Of a stretch of DNA of 64,000 bases, positions 1-10,745 are shown in pieces. A program made the position numbers and the translations under genes. This DNA comes from Isoetes taiwanensis (Eukaryota > Streptophyta > Lycopodiopsida > Isoetales > Isoetaceae), in assembly GCA_021234155.1 (NCBI GenBank), contig JAJEKV010000104.1, positions 1,683,900-1,747,899 on the forward strand. Reading direction: 5' to 3'. The notes beneath the pieces were generated by a model. That model was not told the origin of the DNA. It ran no database searches and worked only from the letters and a program-made list of their open reading frames with translations. How positions within the stretch are numbered: position 1 is the first letter of the stretch; each line of letters starts with the position of its first letter.

Positions 1-918
1 GGAATATGCAATACAATTGATATGATAATGGTAGCTACATGGGACTACAAGCAGTCCACAAATAAAAGATTTAAGTTATGGTTGAAGAAAGGCATGAATG
101 ATGAGTTTATTGTCAAATGGTTCAAACAAGACCCTACGGGCAAATGTTGGACATATATTAGCAAAGAAAAGTTCTGTAGCATGAATAAATGGCTACTCAC
201 AAACTGCTTCATCAAAATGGGCAATAAGGTATGGAAGCAAATCTGTGGTATTCCAATGGGCTTTGCATGCAGCCCGTGCTGGTGTAACTTATACCTTGCA
301 TGGTATGAGTTAAACTTCATCAAAAATCTAGCCTCCCAAGGTAGAGTTGACATCATCCAAAAGTTTAAGCATACCTTTAGATATATGGATGACCTTGCTT
401 CCATAAACTGTCCTGAAATCAGATCTTTCTTACAGAAGGAAGAAAATATGGTTAATAAAGGCCTACATATCTATGATCTAAACAGTCTTGTGATCAAAGA
501 AGAAACTGTTATGACTAAGTCTGAAGACCCTTTATTCCTTTTTGGATCTAAGATAAATTTTCTGAATATGAAAATTGAAGTTATTAACAGGACCAATGGC
601 ATATTCTCAACTGCAAGATATGATAAAAGGGATAAACTACCATTTCATGCTATTAAATTCATTCATGCCAGCGGATGCAGACCTTACTCTCAAGCTAGAA
701 ACGTGATTATCTCGCAGTTATTACCTTATATGTATGTCAATTCCAGCCCCATAAAGGCAGCAGATGATATCTGTGAGTTAATAAAAATATTTGTGATCAA
801 TGGGTTCGATCAATGGGGCATTGTGAAAAGGATCACAAAATATATCAAAGCAGGCTCTTTTCCTGGTTTAAAGTATGACAAGAATACTCTCTTACAACAG
901 ATCCAGGACATCACTTAA
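1..918 (+). CDS. Reverse transcriptase, C-terminal part (copy A, runs off the left edge)
   Basis: The frame is open from base 1, so the start lies outside the window; the first in-frame Met is at 22. Counting from that Met, the RT palm is clear: GIPMG at residues 76-80 followed by CSPCWCNLYLAW, then the catalytic YMDD at 121-124 (bases 382-393). After the palm comes a segment with the signature YDKRDKLPF, then a thumb-like C-terminus. Compared with copy C the same order is kept without a break, so A is undamaged over this stretch. The IPMG/YMDD pattern and the conserved YDKRD segment resemble RTs of the Penelope-like/telomerase-related type found in invertebrate genomes, and not LTR, L1 or RTE enzymes. 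No GIY-YIG or other endonuclease follows the RT. The function inferred is copying of the element RNA. The clade assignment is from memory and needs a tree. Confidence 0.8.
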   Translation, partial: GICNTIDMIMVATWDYKQSTNKRFKLWLKKGMNDEFIVKWFKQDPTGKCWTYISKEKFCSMNKWLLTNCFIKMGNKVWKQICGIPMGFACSPCWCNLYLAWYELNFIKNLASQGRVDIIQKFKHTFRYMDDLASINCPEIRSFLQKEENMVNKGLHIYDLNSLVIKEETVMTKSEDPLFLFGSKINFLNMKIEVINRTNGIFSTARYDKRDKLPFHAIKFIHASGCRPYSQARNVIISQLLPYMYVNSSPIKAADDICELIKIFVINGFDQWGIVKRITKYIKAGSFPGLKYDKNTLLQQIQDIT

Positions 919-1101
919 ATGGTAAGTGTCCATTATCATTTGTTCATCTGCAATTTCAAATTGGGTTGTTTTATTTTCAACATAGGTTAAGGACGTGACC
1001 CTTACTGTAATAAGTAGGGTCACGCCCTCCCTATTTATTTACAGTTAGTACTTTTACTAAGGGATCTGCCTTAAACTACGGTCGGAGGTAGGATTTTTTT
1101 T
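919..1101 (+). promoter_or_regulatory. 3'-terminal structured end of copy A with T tract
   Basis: Bases 994-1024 form a stem of 12 pairs with one bulged T and a small GTAATA loop. The stem is followed by CGCCCTCCC, and near the end GGAGGTAGGA precedes eight T (1094-1101). The CCTCC could pair with the GGAGG. The same arrangement with different but pairing bases is seen at 5751-5850 and 18237-18338, which supports a conserved RNA end. The next copy starts directly after the T run. Confidence 0.7.
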
Positions 1102-1398
1102 GTGAAAGCATTATTTACTTGTAATTTCTACTATACCATGAGTGTGATGGTGAAGCTTTATGACTCTTTACAGCAGGAATCCCTTGTATCCATACAAACA
1201 TCATAGACACATAAACTACCCTATGGACTTGGGACTTTCTAAGTTATTACCTCGAAAAACTGACTTTATCTAGGGCCAAATATTTAAGGAGTTTCGACTT
1301 GCGAGCTTAAAGGTTGCAAGCAGTTATGACTGACGGCAGGAATACTAGTAAAGGGATCGGGTAAAGATATAGACTGACCCTTAACTTTAATACCGCAA
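1102..1398 (+). other. 5' leader of copy B
   Basis: Non-coding leader between the T tract closing copy A and the RGG exon of copy B. It shows little similarity to the leaders of copies C and X, apart from a loosely similar stretch just before the ATG. No TATA box was recognised. Confidence 0.5.
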
Positions 1399-1695
1399 AT
1401 GAGTGTGCATAAATCCAAGAGATATGGCGCCAAAGGAAAATTTCTGAATAACATTGAGCTGGAAAGAGAGTTGGAGTTCTGTAGGCTTAGTGTTGAAGCT
1501 GAAAGCATGGAAAAATCTGGAAGAGGTAACAGCTCCGACTCCAAGAGGAGCTATGGTAATTATCAAGGCCCAAGATACCCTAAAAGAGGGGGCGGCTATG
1601 GGCGCGGTGGCTACAATCAGCCAGATAATGATAGGAATTTTGTTCCGGATTCACAACTGGACGAAGAATATAACTCTGATCTTGACGCAGACCAG
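1399..1695 (+). CDS. RGG-box N-terminal exon (copy B)
   Basis: This is a 99-codon exon. It starts with a lysine-rich segment, has an LERELE helix motif at residues 21-26, a Gly/Arg/Tyr-rich centre with RGG and RGGY boxes near residues 60-70, an NDRNF motif and an acidic tail ending DLDADQ. The reading frame continues 18 codons past a GT (CAG/GTAGTT), but the equivalent exons of copies C and E also end after exactly 99 codons at ...DQ/GT, although their protein sequences differ greatly. I therefore read it as the first exon of a spliced protein whose second exon is seen at 13409 in copy C. RGG boxes usually bind RNA, so an RNA-binding or Gag-like role is inferred. In copy B the matching second exon is absent, because the copy is cut at its T tract. 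Confidence 0.6.
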
Positions 1696-3074
1696 GTAGT
1701 TTTTGGCTTATATGATCTTTTGAGCTATATCTGGTTACACTTCTTATTTTAACATTTCTGGTGACTACAAATCATGAAAAATATTAGTGTTATTTATAAC
1801 ACAGTAAGGTAAGCTCTTCCTAATACACAAGTAGTGTATGATGTGACAGTAATGGGTTAGTCCTGTGATATACTCTTCAATAAAAAATCTGATAGTTACC
1901 TTAAATATGTGTTTAGGTCTCCATTTCGTAAAGTTTTTTTTATGTTCCTTCTCTAAGTAGTTCATTGGGCAAAAAGGTTACATTGGGTGAAGGGCTATAT
2001 GCCAGAAAAACCCAATGTACCTTTTGGCCCTCATAGATTTACCATTTTCATGCAAATTCTATGTTGATTGGCTGCAGGTACGCGTTTTTCTCTCTCAATG
2101 TGATGCTTTTTGCTGTTTTGTTCTACTCTAGAGGTCTGGATTTTGGATATACGAGAAGATATATTGGAGAATATGCTGCGCATAGGGATTTGTCTCTTTC
2201 CTCCTTTAATCTTTGAGTATAATCCTGTAATGGGTTTATTCTACAAGTAGCAGCTTGAACACAGAAATATTTTCAGACTCTATCATAGGGAAATATGTGT
2301 AATATTCTGCTCTAGGATTATTACACTATACTCCCTTATTTTAGGCCGCATATTTATATGATACTGCTATCTCTGGTAAAGCAGAAGCTTTAGCTGGCAT
2401 AACATGCCTACATACTTATAGTCTGATCAGTTTTTTAATATACTCTCTACTCATATTCCTAAATATCGAAGTAGACCTTTTTTGGTTACATATAATACAG
2501 TTGTTGTCAATAACAGATAATAGAACAAGGATTTCTCTGAGTTCAGTTGCTTTTGTTAGTCATAAATTGACACTATGACAAATATACGACTTGAAAAAGT
2601 TTAAAAAGATCTGATTGGGATACCATTAATCCTACTGTAGACAGAAATAATATTCTATAATGTAGGTGTCTATGAAACAATGTAGACGCTAATTGGACGC
2701 CTTAAGCAGGCTTTGTTGCAGCCAGAAATAGATCAACTCTAAAACTATTCAATAAGAAATGCAAAGTCTTAATTGGACTTATATGAAATAGGTTGTTTAT
2801 TAATGTGTAACAGATCTTGACATAGTATATCTTATGTACATGATGTCCAATTTTACTTAGACCTTAAAGGTTTATTATTTAATTGGATCCTGTAAAATGC
2901 ATATGCTAGATATGTCTTAGATTTTAGGCCAGGATAATTTAATACCAAGTTTCTAAGGAACTCACTTAGGATCTTGGGTTGATAATACCGTAGAGGGATT
3001 GACCAATACGGATGATTATGCTAGTATGGCAATTTGTCTAGGCTAGTGTGATCTGGTTTTTTTTTTTTTTTTTT
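1696..3074 (+). ncRNA. Structured non-coding segment of copy B (intron-like), ending in T18
   Basis: No coding frame. Three modules are shared with copies X, C and D: an imperfect hairpin of about 20 pairs at 1967-2030 (GGGCAAAAAGG paired with CCTTTTGGCCC); TTGGCTGCAG/GTAC starting exactly 40 bases after the hairpin end (GG at 2070); and a terminal element at 2981-3056 beginning GATAATAC with CCGTA/TACGG pairing around GGGATTGACC. The segment ends in 18 T (3057-3074), directly joined to the start of copy X1. It may be an intron of the RGG-exon gene or a separate RNA. Confidence 0.6.
1967..2030 (+). ncRNA. Conserved long hairpin (copy B)
   Basis: A 64-base imperfect inverted repeat. The outer arms are GGGCAAAAAGG and CCTTTTGGCCC, the inner arms ACATTGGGT and ACCCAATGT. 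It is the best-paired version of the hairpin that recurs at 4209, 7008, 11999, 19575 and 25189. Confidence 0.75.
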
Positions 3075-4208
3075 AATTGTGTGCTTCCATGGCAAATGCC
3101 ATAGTACACATGAGTCTATGTTGACATATATTTAACACATGGCAGCTTTTTTTTTCTAGAGTTGTATCTAAAAATTCTAACAAGGCTATTTACCTTGGGC
3201 ATGCCTTGATCTTATGGAATACCACAATCTATAATTTTATAGATTTTGCATGCATGCAAGTTATACATTTGTTGTTTGGCAAAAGGAAAAAAGGCTTGCA
3301 TGTTATAGTTCCTCACGTTTGAGTGTTCCCTAATTTTCCTTGAAAAAGCTCTTGCACTTTATGTCATGCCACTTGTAGCTTTTTTATTTGGCAGATATGT
3401 GGCTTTATTCCTATGGTCTTTGGAAAAAAAAAGAGACTTCTTTTGGCTACGAAAGGGAAAGTTGCTTTTTCTCATTACATTTGGGTAATTGGGTAATGTA
3501 GAAGTGAAAATCCAAAACTACGGAAATGGATAGCGGCCTCTAGCTTACAGAAATGTAAGCCATACGATTGCATTGCAGTTTGCCAGTTGGAAGTTTGCCT
3601 GCGAGATGGAGACTTTTCCTTCCAAGCATAGATTTCGAAGGTAAAATATGAGTCATTGGCAGTCTAAGATAGCTTATAGATTTAAATGAATATGAATGTT
3701 CTGACATAAGGCATAAAACCTATCTAAAATTTCCATATCCCGAAAGCACTAGATCGTGCAAATAGCCACAGCCCACACAAGTGGTTTTTCCCGCGATCTG
3801 AGGCAAAGATAAAGATTATATAGATGCCCGCTTAATTCGCACCACGATTACAAAGCAGTAAAGCCTTTGCCATGAGGCAGAGCCTTACTCATAGTATGCA
3901 CGATGCTCTTGCATGAAACGCCCTTTGTATGAGGCACAAGGGTATGACCATAGTATGGACGATGCTCTTATACTAAGCATATGAAGACATGCAAAAAGGT
4001 TTGCTATCTGTTTTCTAAATCCAAAAGCTATGAGATTATCATGGCCAAAATTCTTGTTTTTTGCTCTACCGTGATAGCATGTTTTTGCAATAACTAAAGT
4101 TTAAATGGATTTATTCTGTTCATTTGGTCATATACATCTGATAATATCCATATATTTCAGTCTACAAATTAGTTTTACAGTCCATTTTTCTTGCTTTCTC
4201 TAATTAAT

Positions 4209-4319
4209 GGGCAAAGAGGATACAAATGGTGACCGGTGATGAACCAAGAAGCCTATTGTACCTTCTGGCCCTTGCTACATTACCATTTTCATGCTAACGT
4301 AGTATTGATTGGCTGCAGG
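4209..4319 (+). ncRNA. Conserved hairpin plus TTGGCTGCAG/GTAC block (copy X1)
   Basis: Hairpin 4209-4271, then GGCTGCAGG starting exactly 40 bases after the hairpin end, as in all other copies. The stretch between them (ACCATTTTCATGCTAAC...) is also conserved. Confidence 0.7.
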
Positions 4320-4999
4320 TACCAGGCTTCTCTTCCCTTTGTGTCTTTCTTTGCTTATGGAATTAGTTTTTGCTGAAGAATGGACGAGGAACATATATTG
4401 GAAGGAGTTTCCATCCAAGTTCTATATGACAAGTTTCTTTACTCTTTACTTATGATGATGGACGAATTTGCACAAGTAGAGAAGCTTTTCTACTTATCTA
4501 CATCAAAAGATACATGTCAAGTAATATCATTTTATTTTTTCAAGCTCTGATATTTACAATAATGGGACTGCAGATCTGCAGGCAGATATGTGATCTGCTA
4601 ACATTACAGTTGTTCTTTAGCTCTGATCCTTACTTACCTCTCTTGTTTCAAAGTATGTCTGTCATTTTATTAGACATTGGCAGCTTTTAACGGCAATTTT
4701 AAAGCCTTGAAATGAAAAGTCCCCTTGGCACATAATATATGAGAGTTTTTGTATAGGAAGTGCTTGTGTTATGAATACTTTTTATAAAATAGCTTGAGCA
4801 TAATAGATTGATTTGTCAACAATATTTAATTGCTCAAAGTATGATAGAACAGTACAGTGGTGTTGTTCTTAATCATATGGTGTACTGTGATATCTGTTTT
4901 TGGAAAAAAGATTGGATACGGTTAAATATAGGTTATGGACTAAGTACTTGATGTCTAAAGATAGCAGTGCCATCAAGGATCATGATCCTAGTATGGACT

Positions 5000-5081
5000 G
5001 ATAATACTACATCAGGGATTGACCTGAGTAGATGTCATGCTAGTAAGCTTTTGCTATGGCTAGTGTGGACTGGATTTTTTT
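5000..5081 (+). ncRNA. GATAATAC...GGGATTGAC terminal element with T tract (copy X1)
   Basis: GATAATAC is followed by CTAC...GTAG and TCAGG/CCTGA pairing around GGATTGA, then a hairpin whose CTAG sequences pair. GGACTGGA and seven T close it. It covaries with the versions at 2981, 10650, 13160 and 25752. Confidence 0.65.
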
Positions 5082-5224
5082 AGGAATTTCAGGTCACTGG
5101 TTTTACCAGGGTCACTGTGATCTTGGACTCAAGTATTTAGTTCAATAACCTTATTGACTTTGTACAGTTTGAACTTACTTTATCTAATGATATTCTTGCT
5201 CATGAAATGTCATACTATTTTCAG

Positions 5225-5263
5225 GATAAAGAAGTTTTACATGAGTTGGTAATGCCGATATGA
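5225..5263 (+). pseudogene. Remnant of second exon (ORF2 start) in copy X1
   Basis: After a TTTTCAG acceptor there are 12 codons and a stop. The pattern of acidic residues and prolines matches the start of the exon at 13409 (D..E...E...P). Everything downstream in ORF2 is deleted. Confidence 0.4.
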
Positions 5264-5750
5264 AAAATGAGTCATATGCCATTGAGATAGAAATCACATC
5301 TCCGTATTGATATGGAAGAAGGAACAATTGATCTGGGACATAGTGAAGTACCCAAGCAAAGGTATGCAAACAATTTCCTTGTTGCATAAAGGGGCGTGTA
5401 TGCAATCATACTATTTACTCAAAAAACAATGCTCAAAGCAAGGAGCTGGAAGTACGACAGACCCTTCCAGATAGGCCACTGTAAAAATCCAGGTGACTTT
5501 TTTGCATTTTGAAATATATTTAGCAGCCTTTGGTATGAAATGTCATGTTAGGCAGTAGAGACTCTAAAGACTCTAAAGCAATGAGACCAATGCACATATG
5601 CCACTTGGCTTGATAAACTACAATGCCACTCGGCCCAATACCTTCTACTGTTCATGTTCCTGTAGTTGGGCATGGTATACAAATTCTTTTCTATTGGTAT
5701 ATGTTTGTTCAAATCATCCTTTGGGCTTAAAACCTTTATGGGGAAAGGCT

Positions 5751-5850
5751 AGACCTCTGCTGTAATGGTAGGGGTCTGCCCTTCCTAGTATTACAGCTTA
5801 ATAAAATAATGAGGTCTCCTCTTTTCCATGGTTGGTGGTAGGATTTTTTT
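5751..5850 (+). promoter_or_regulatory. 3'-terminal stem-loop and T tract of copy X1
   Basis: The stem runs 5751-5777: AGACCTCTGC with loop TGTAAT and GGTAGGGGTCT, including G-T pairs. It is followed by GCCCTTCC and, at the end, GGTTGGTGGTAGGA with T7 (5844-5850). Same architecture as the ends of copies A and C, with a different stem sequence. Confidence 0.65.
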
Positions 5851-6233
5851 ATTGTGTGCTTCCATGGCAAATGCCATAGTACACATGAGTCTATGTTGAC
5901 ATCTTGCTACCCTGTATTTAACACATGGCAGGTTTTTTCTAGAGTTGTATCTAAAAATTCTAACAAGGCTATTTACCTTGGGCATGCCTTGATCTTATGG
6001 AATACCACAATCTATAATTTTATAGATTTTGCATGCATGCATGTTATACATTTGTTGTTTGGCAAAAGGAAAAAAGGCTTGCATGTTATAGTTCCTCACG
6101 TTTGAATGTTCCCTAATTTTCCTTGAAAAAGCTCTTGCACTTTATGTCATGCCACTTGTAGCTTTTTTATTTGGCAGATATGTGGCTTTATTCCTATGGT
6201 CTTTGGAAAAAAAAAGAGACTTCTTTTGGCTAT

Positions 6234-6300
6234 GAAAGAATAGAATAGAATAGAATAGTTTTTTAACGTCCACGGAGACCAATAGGTCATGGGACCCATA
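6234..6300 (-). mobile_element. 3' end fragment of a microsatellite-tailed LINE
   Basis: On the minus strand it reads ...GGGTCCCATGACCTATTGG, CTCCGTGGACGTTAAAA and a (TTCTA)n tail. The same 3' terminus occurs at 7895-8074, 17503-17680, 23620-23766 and 56055-56222. Compared with the empty site at about 3470 in X1, some 50 bp of target was replaced. Confidence 0.7.
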
Positions 6301-7127
6301 CAATGGGCTAGTACAATCCAAAACTACGGAAATGGATAGCGGCCTCTAGCTTACAGAAATGTAAACCATACGATTGCATTGCAGTTTGCCAGTTGGAAGC
6401 TTGCCTGCGAGATGGAGACTTTTCCTTCCAAGCATAGATTTCGAAGGTAAAATATGAGTCATTGGCAGTCTAAGATAGCTTATAGATTTAAATGAATATG
6501 AATGTTCTGACATAAGGCAGAAAACCTATCTAAGATTTCCATATCCTGAGCACTAGACTGTGCAAATAGCCACAGCCCACACAAGTGGTTTTTCCCGCGC
6601 GATACATGGCAATATAAAGATTATATAGATGCCCGTTTAATTCAGACACAGGTTACAGCAGCCCTTTGCCATGAGGCAGAGCCTTACTCATAGTATGCAC
6701 GATGCTCTTGCATGAAACGCCCTTTGTATGAGGCACAAGGGTATGACCATAGTATGGACGATGCTCTTATACTAAGCATATGAAGACATGCAAAAAGGTT
6801 TGCTATCTGTTTTCTAAATCCAAAAGCTATGAGATTATCATGGCCAAAATTCTTATTTTTTGCTCTACCGTGATAGCATGTTTCTGCAATAACTAAAGTT
6901 TAAATGGATTTATTCTGTTCATTCGGTCATATACATCTGATAATATCCATATATTTCAGTCTACAAATTCGTTTTACAGTCCATTTTTCTTGCTTTCTCT
7001 AATTAATGGGCAAAGAGGATACAAATGGTGACCGGTGATGAACCGAGAAGCCTATTGTACCTTCTGGCCCTTGCTACATTACCATTTTCATGCTAACGTA
7101 GTATTGATTGGCTGCAGGTACCAGGCT

Positions 7128-8076
7128 GCGAGAAGCGAGGCTATGTGCCTGTTGCCAGTTACAGGTTATTGAAGATGAAAGCCATAGTCTTCTGAGTTGC
7201 CCTGCTTTTGAGATAGTCCGGAATCATTTTTTGACCTTAGCATTCCATTCCACGCTTCCACAACTTCTCAGAGCACCATCTGTGAATGACTTGCATTAGG
7301 GTTTTTTTGAGATTAAAAAAGGGCCTTCAAAACATGCCAACTAAGCCAAATGAAGATAAATGAACTACCAATCAGAAATCAGAGCCTGACGGGTCCAGTC
7401 AGCAAAACTGTTATAACTAACTCACTGGATCACATTTTCTAGCATAACTATTGATAGAAAAGTCCAAATGAGCTCTCGTTTAGTGCAATTGATAGATCTC
7501 GTTGAGATCTTTACCACCTTAGGTGCTTTGCACATATTTTAACCACTTATGATTGTCAAAACTCCAAAAAATGTGGTTTTTACCATTTTTTACTATCCTA
7601 CGGGGCTAAAAGATATGCAAACCACCCAAGATTGGAAAGATCTCAATGAGATCTATCTATTGCACCAAACAAGAGCTCATTTGGACTTTCCTATCAACAC
7701 TTATGCTAGAAAATGTGATCCAGTGAGTTAGTTATAACTGTTTTGCTGACTGGATTACCAGTTCTGTTTTCTGATTGGTAGTTCATATAGCTTAGTCAGC
7801 AGTTCTTAGAAGGCCCTTTTATGATCTCAAAAAATCCCTAATGGCATTATACATACTTGAGGTTCTAGATAAACGTCTGCAATTATTGAGCCCTCAGTAG
7901 TCATTATCTCTGCTTGTCTAGTATCATCATTACTGCAAAGGTTTTTCCCTTGAAAACCTTTCGAGGCAGGGGTTTTTTAATCCTAGTAGTAATGATTGTA
8001 CTAGCCCATTGTATGGGTCCCATCACCTATTGGTCTCCGTGGACGTTAAAAAAACTATTCTATTCTATTCTATTCT
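7128..8076 (+). mobile_element. 5'-truncated LINE with (TTCTA)n tail, itself split by a MITE
   Basis: It interrupts the sequence ACCAGGCT/TTCTCTTCCC that is continuous in X1. It starts with the last codons of the LINE protein: a Cys/His motif CACCQ...ESHSLLSCPAF like the C-terminus at 23,350. The frame is cut by the MITE at 7297-7840. The end is the common 3' terminus (AAAACCTTTCGAGGCAGGGG, then CTCCGTGGACGTTAAAA) and a (TTCTA)n tail. Confidence 0.7.
7297..7840. mobile_element. Foldback MITE with long terminal inverted repeats
   Basis: The ends are TAGGGTTTTTTTGAGAT and ATCTCAAAAAATCCCTA, and most of each half is complementary to the other: for example GATCTCGTTGAGATC and the CAAATGAGCTC segment near 7465 have partners near 7645-7690. 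Flanking TTA/TAA may be a 3-bp target duplication, as in PIF/Harbinger-type MITEs. The small frame at 7549 is a by-product of the repeat. No coding capacity. Confidence 0.7.
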
Positions 8077-8315
8077 TCCCTTTGTGTCTTTCTTTGCTTA
8101 TGGAATTAGTTTTTGCTGAAGAATGGACGAGGAACATATATTGGAAGGAGTTTCCATCCAAGTTCTATATGACAAGTTTCTTTACTCTTTACTTATGATG
8201 ATGGACGAATTTGCACAAGTAGAGAAAGTTTTCTACATTATCTACATCAAAAGATACATGTCCTTTTTTTTTTTGAACAAAAGATACATGTCAAGTAATA
8301 TCATTTTATTTTTTC

Positions 8316-8331
8316 AAGCTCTGATATTTAC
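8316..8331. repeat. Target-site duplication (left) of the L1-type LINE
   Basis: AAGCTCTGATATTTAC, 16 bp, repeated at 10192-10207. The uninterrupted site occurs once in X1 near 4545, so the insertion event is fully documented inside the window. Confidence 0.9.
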
Positions 8332-8361
8332 TTTTTTTTTTAATTGAAGGCTGAAGTATAT

Positions 8362-8938
8362 TTAAATCCGTATGATAAAAGTACATGGATAGCTAATAAA
8401 AGCTTTTTTAGAAATAACCTTTAGGAAAGGGTAGGTTAGGGACCCTGAAAAAACCGAACTATCCAAAAACAAAATAGAGCATGAAAAGTCTTGGCAGTTC
8501 AAAAAGGCATGGTAACAGGTATCAGAATCAGCAAGGTGATCAGTATTCGCCCGAAAATTTTCTCTTCTTAGGCTCCCTCTTAGAATGATCCTTTCTTCCC
8601 ATCCCCTTATTGGCAACAATGAATAGGCAATAGGGGCATTTGCAGAGATGAGCCTTTCCTGGATTAAATCTGTCCTTTTTGTCCTTGGCAGTACATAAGA
8701 TGTATCTTTTCTCATCAAAGTAGAATGTGCAGGCGCAATTATAGTGACAGTCTTCTCCATGTTCATTAGGAACTTCAACTCCAAACTGAGTGAGCCACAA
8801 TGCATTCGCATGGAGATTCATCCTCTTCCATCTCAGCCTTTTAAACATGATTAAGGTATTACCTGCAGGCAAAAGAGCACCAGAATTAAAAATATAATTT
8901 AGCATAAATTCTGATTCCCATAAACTTGCAACACCCAA
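8362..8938 (-). pseudogene. L1 ORF2 extreme C-terminus or 3' UTR frame
   Basis: Two overlapping minus-strand frames (8540-8938 and 8362-8811) lie between the zf-RVT region and the poly(A). The first has several Cys/His residues (HYNCACTFYF, CKCPYC), which may be a Cys-rich tail of this LINE lineage. A stop or frameshift separates it from the main frame. I do not recognise a domain. Confidence 0.4.
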
Positions 8939-9112
8939 TTTATGTCATATTGGGTTTGTTTAATTATGGCATTGGGCCAGATGATTTCCTCCTTGAAAAT
9001 CAAGGTGTTTCTTCCCTTCGACATTCTCCATAGGAGAATGTACCTCCTCCATTCAACTGGATTATCAGGGAAAAAGAGCTAATAGCATGCATTTGGGATA
9101 AGCCAGGAATAT

Positions 9113-10190
9113 TTAGCTCAGTTTCTGCAAATTCCAGAATCCATTCTGCCCATAAGCAATTTTTAACAGATGCTCTTCATCTTCCTGGTCCTGCAAGCAT
9201 CTAACACATATGTCAGAATTAGACATGTTGAGCCTCCATCTCTTTCTATTGGTAGCAAGAGCTCTGTGCCAGAGTTGCCACATAAATGCCTTGATTTTTG
9301 GATGAATTGGACTTTTCCACATAAAGGTCAAGTTCCTGTAAAATCTGTCAGGGTCAATATTCCATTTCATATGAATGGATATTTCTTGGTGCATGTCTAG
9401 ATACCTGTAGGCTAAGTTCACTCTGTAACCAAAAAATCCATTAATATGCCAAAGTATATTAGTATCATGCCATATTCCAATATACAACCTTTGAGATATA
9501 CTATTGAAGAGTTGTCTGGAGTCATCTCCTAGGTCTGTACGAGTGGATTCTTGGTAGTCAAAATCATCATTAATATCCCTAATGTAGATAATACCTCTGT
9601 CAGTCCACTGCTTGGTTAACTTAGGGAAATTAGTGGCAAGACACATATTAGGGTCGTCCAGAATAAGAGAGGGACTCCAGAAAATGGGCTGATCCTGTGA
9701 AAGCCCTTCTTTCCATGTGTACATACCTTTGACCTTAAGCCAAGCTCTAATCCATTTCTTGATAATCAGAGGCATGGTGGCAGGGACAGTAAACTCGAAA
9801 TATATACTATGGGGCAACTGCATTTTAAGGTTTCTCCAGCCAAAGGGATGACATTTTCCAATATAATGGGAAATGAGAACACTCACTGGGTGATTGATCT
9901 GGTTATTGCAAGCCCTGAAAAAATATTTAGCAGCCAAGGCAGTAGCCTGCTTCTCTATATTGATGACTTCTAGACCTCCCTTCTTTTTATGTTTGCAACA
10001 TTCTTCCATAGAAATAGGGATCCAGCACCTCCTACTAGATCCACCTGCAATGAACCTTCCAATGATGCTTTGCATTTTAGCAACCTTCTTAGGGGCCATA
10101 ATAATGGAGGATTGGTAGACCTGAGAGGAGGAGATGACAGAATTTGCCAGAATGGCTCTCCCATTTTTAGATAAAAATTTAGAATTAAGG
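9113..10190 (-). pseudogene. L1 ORF2 C-terminal part (RT thumb and zf-RVT domain)
   Basis: Read on the minus strand, the frame enters at the truncation with KNGRAILANSVISSSQVYQ, typical of the L1 post-palm region. It continues through a segment about ordering of parts (GGSSRRCWIPISMEECC, KKGGLEVINIE) to the zinc-binding region HPKIKAFMWQLWHRALATN...RWRLNMSNSDICVRC. About 350 residues are open. Palm and endonuclease are missing through 5' truncation. L1 ORF2 makes DNA copies from RNA at a nicked target, but this piece cannot. Confidence 0.8.
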
Positions 10191-10649
10191 GAAGCTCTGA
10201 TATTTACAATAATGGGACTGCAGATCTGCAGGCAGATATGTGTTCTGCTAACGTTACAGTTGTTCTTTAGCTCTGATCCTTACTTACCTCTCTTCTTTCA
10301 AAGTATGTCTGTCATTTTATTAGACATTGGCAGCTTTTAAGGGCAATTTTAAAGCCTTGAAATGAAAAGTCCCCTTGGCACATAATATATGAGAGTTTTT
10401 GTATAGGAAGTGCTTGTGTTATGAATACTTTTTATAAAATACCTTGAGCATAATAGATTGATGTGTCAAAAACATTTAATTGCTCAAAGTATGATAGAAC
10501 AGTACAGTGGTGTTGTTCTTAATCATATGGTGTACTGTGATATCTGTTTTTGGAAAAAAGATTGGATACGGTTAAATATAGGTTATGGACTAAGTACTTG
10601 ATGTCTAAAGATAGCAGTGCCATCAAGGATCATGATCCTAGTATGGACT

Positions 10650-10745
10650 GATAATACTACATCAGGGATTGACCTGAGTAGATGTCATGCTAGTAAGCTT
10701 TTGCTATGGCTAGTTTGGACTGGATTTCTTTTCTTTTTTTTTTTT
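10650..10745 (+). ncRNA. GATAATAC terminal element and T-rich tract (copy X2)
   Basis: Same fold as at 5000-5081. The T-rich tract is interrupted by two C. It is directly followed by ATTTAAGAAAATTTAG, the start of copies C and E. Confidence 0.6.

Larger units (their letters stand above)
3075..5850 (+). mobile_element. Internally deleted copy X1 of the RT element
   Basis: It begins right after the T18 of copy B. It holds about 1.1 kb of leader without an RGG exon; a short ATG frame at 3605-3641 ends at a good GT donor, CGAAG/GTAAAA. The hairpin is at 4209-4271, the GGCTGCAGG block at 4311-4319 and the GATAATAC element at 5000-5074, with T7 after it. A TTTTCAG/GAT acceptor at 5224/5225 opens a 12-codon remnant (DKEVLHELVMPI then stop) that lines up with the start of the second exon of copy C. 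Nearly all of ORF2 and RT is then missing, and the 3' stem-loop (5751-5777) and GGTAGGA-T7 end follow. This is a non-autonomous derivative that keeps both ends. Confidence 0.65.
8332..10191 (-). mobile_element. 5'-truncated L1-type LINE
   Basis: The element lies in the minus orientation with its poly(A) end as the T run at 8332-8341 and its 5' truncation at 10191. It is flanked by a 16-bp target duplication. It carries the 3' third of an L1 ORF2: the post-RT thumb region and the zinc-binding domain. It is relatively young, since the reading frame is long and the duplication is perfect. Confidence 0.9.
5851..10745 (+). mobile_element. Copy X2 of the RT element, interrupted by three insertions
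   Basis: Near-duplicate of X1 (3075-5074), broken by a LINE 3' end at 6234-6300, a LINE/MITE composite at 7128-8076 and an L1-type LINE at 8332-10191. Hairpin 7008-7070 and GGCTGCAGG 7110-7118 keep the 40-base spacing. The GATAATAC element is at 10650. The copy stops at its T-rich tract (10725-10745), exactly where copy C starts; ORF2 and RT are absent. Confidence 0.7.

Noticed and set aside
45-404. 119-codon minus-strand frame
   Set aside because: Shadow of the RT coding strand.
4209-4271. Hammerhead ribozyme in the conserved hairpin (GGTGATGAACC... looks like CTGATGA)
   Set aside because: The full CTGATGA and GAAA cores with three stems could not be placed in any copy, although Penelope-like elements often carry hammerheads.
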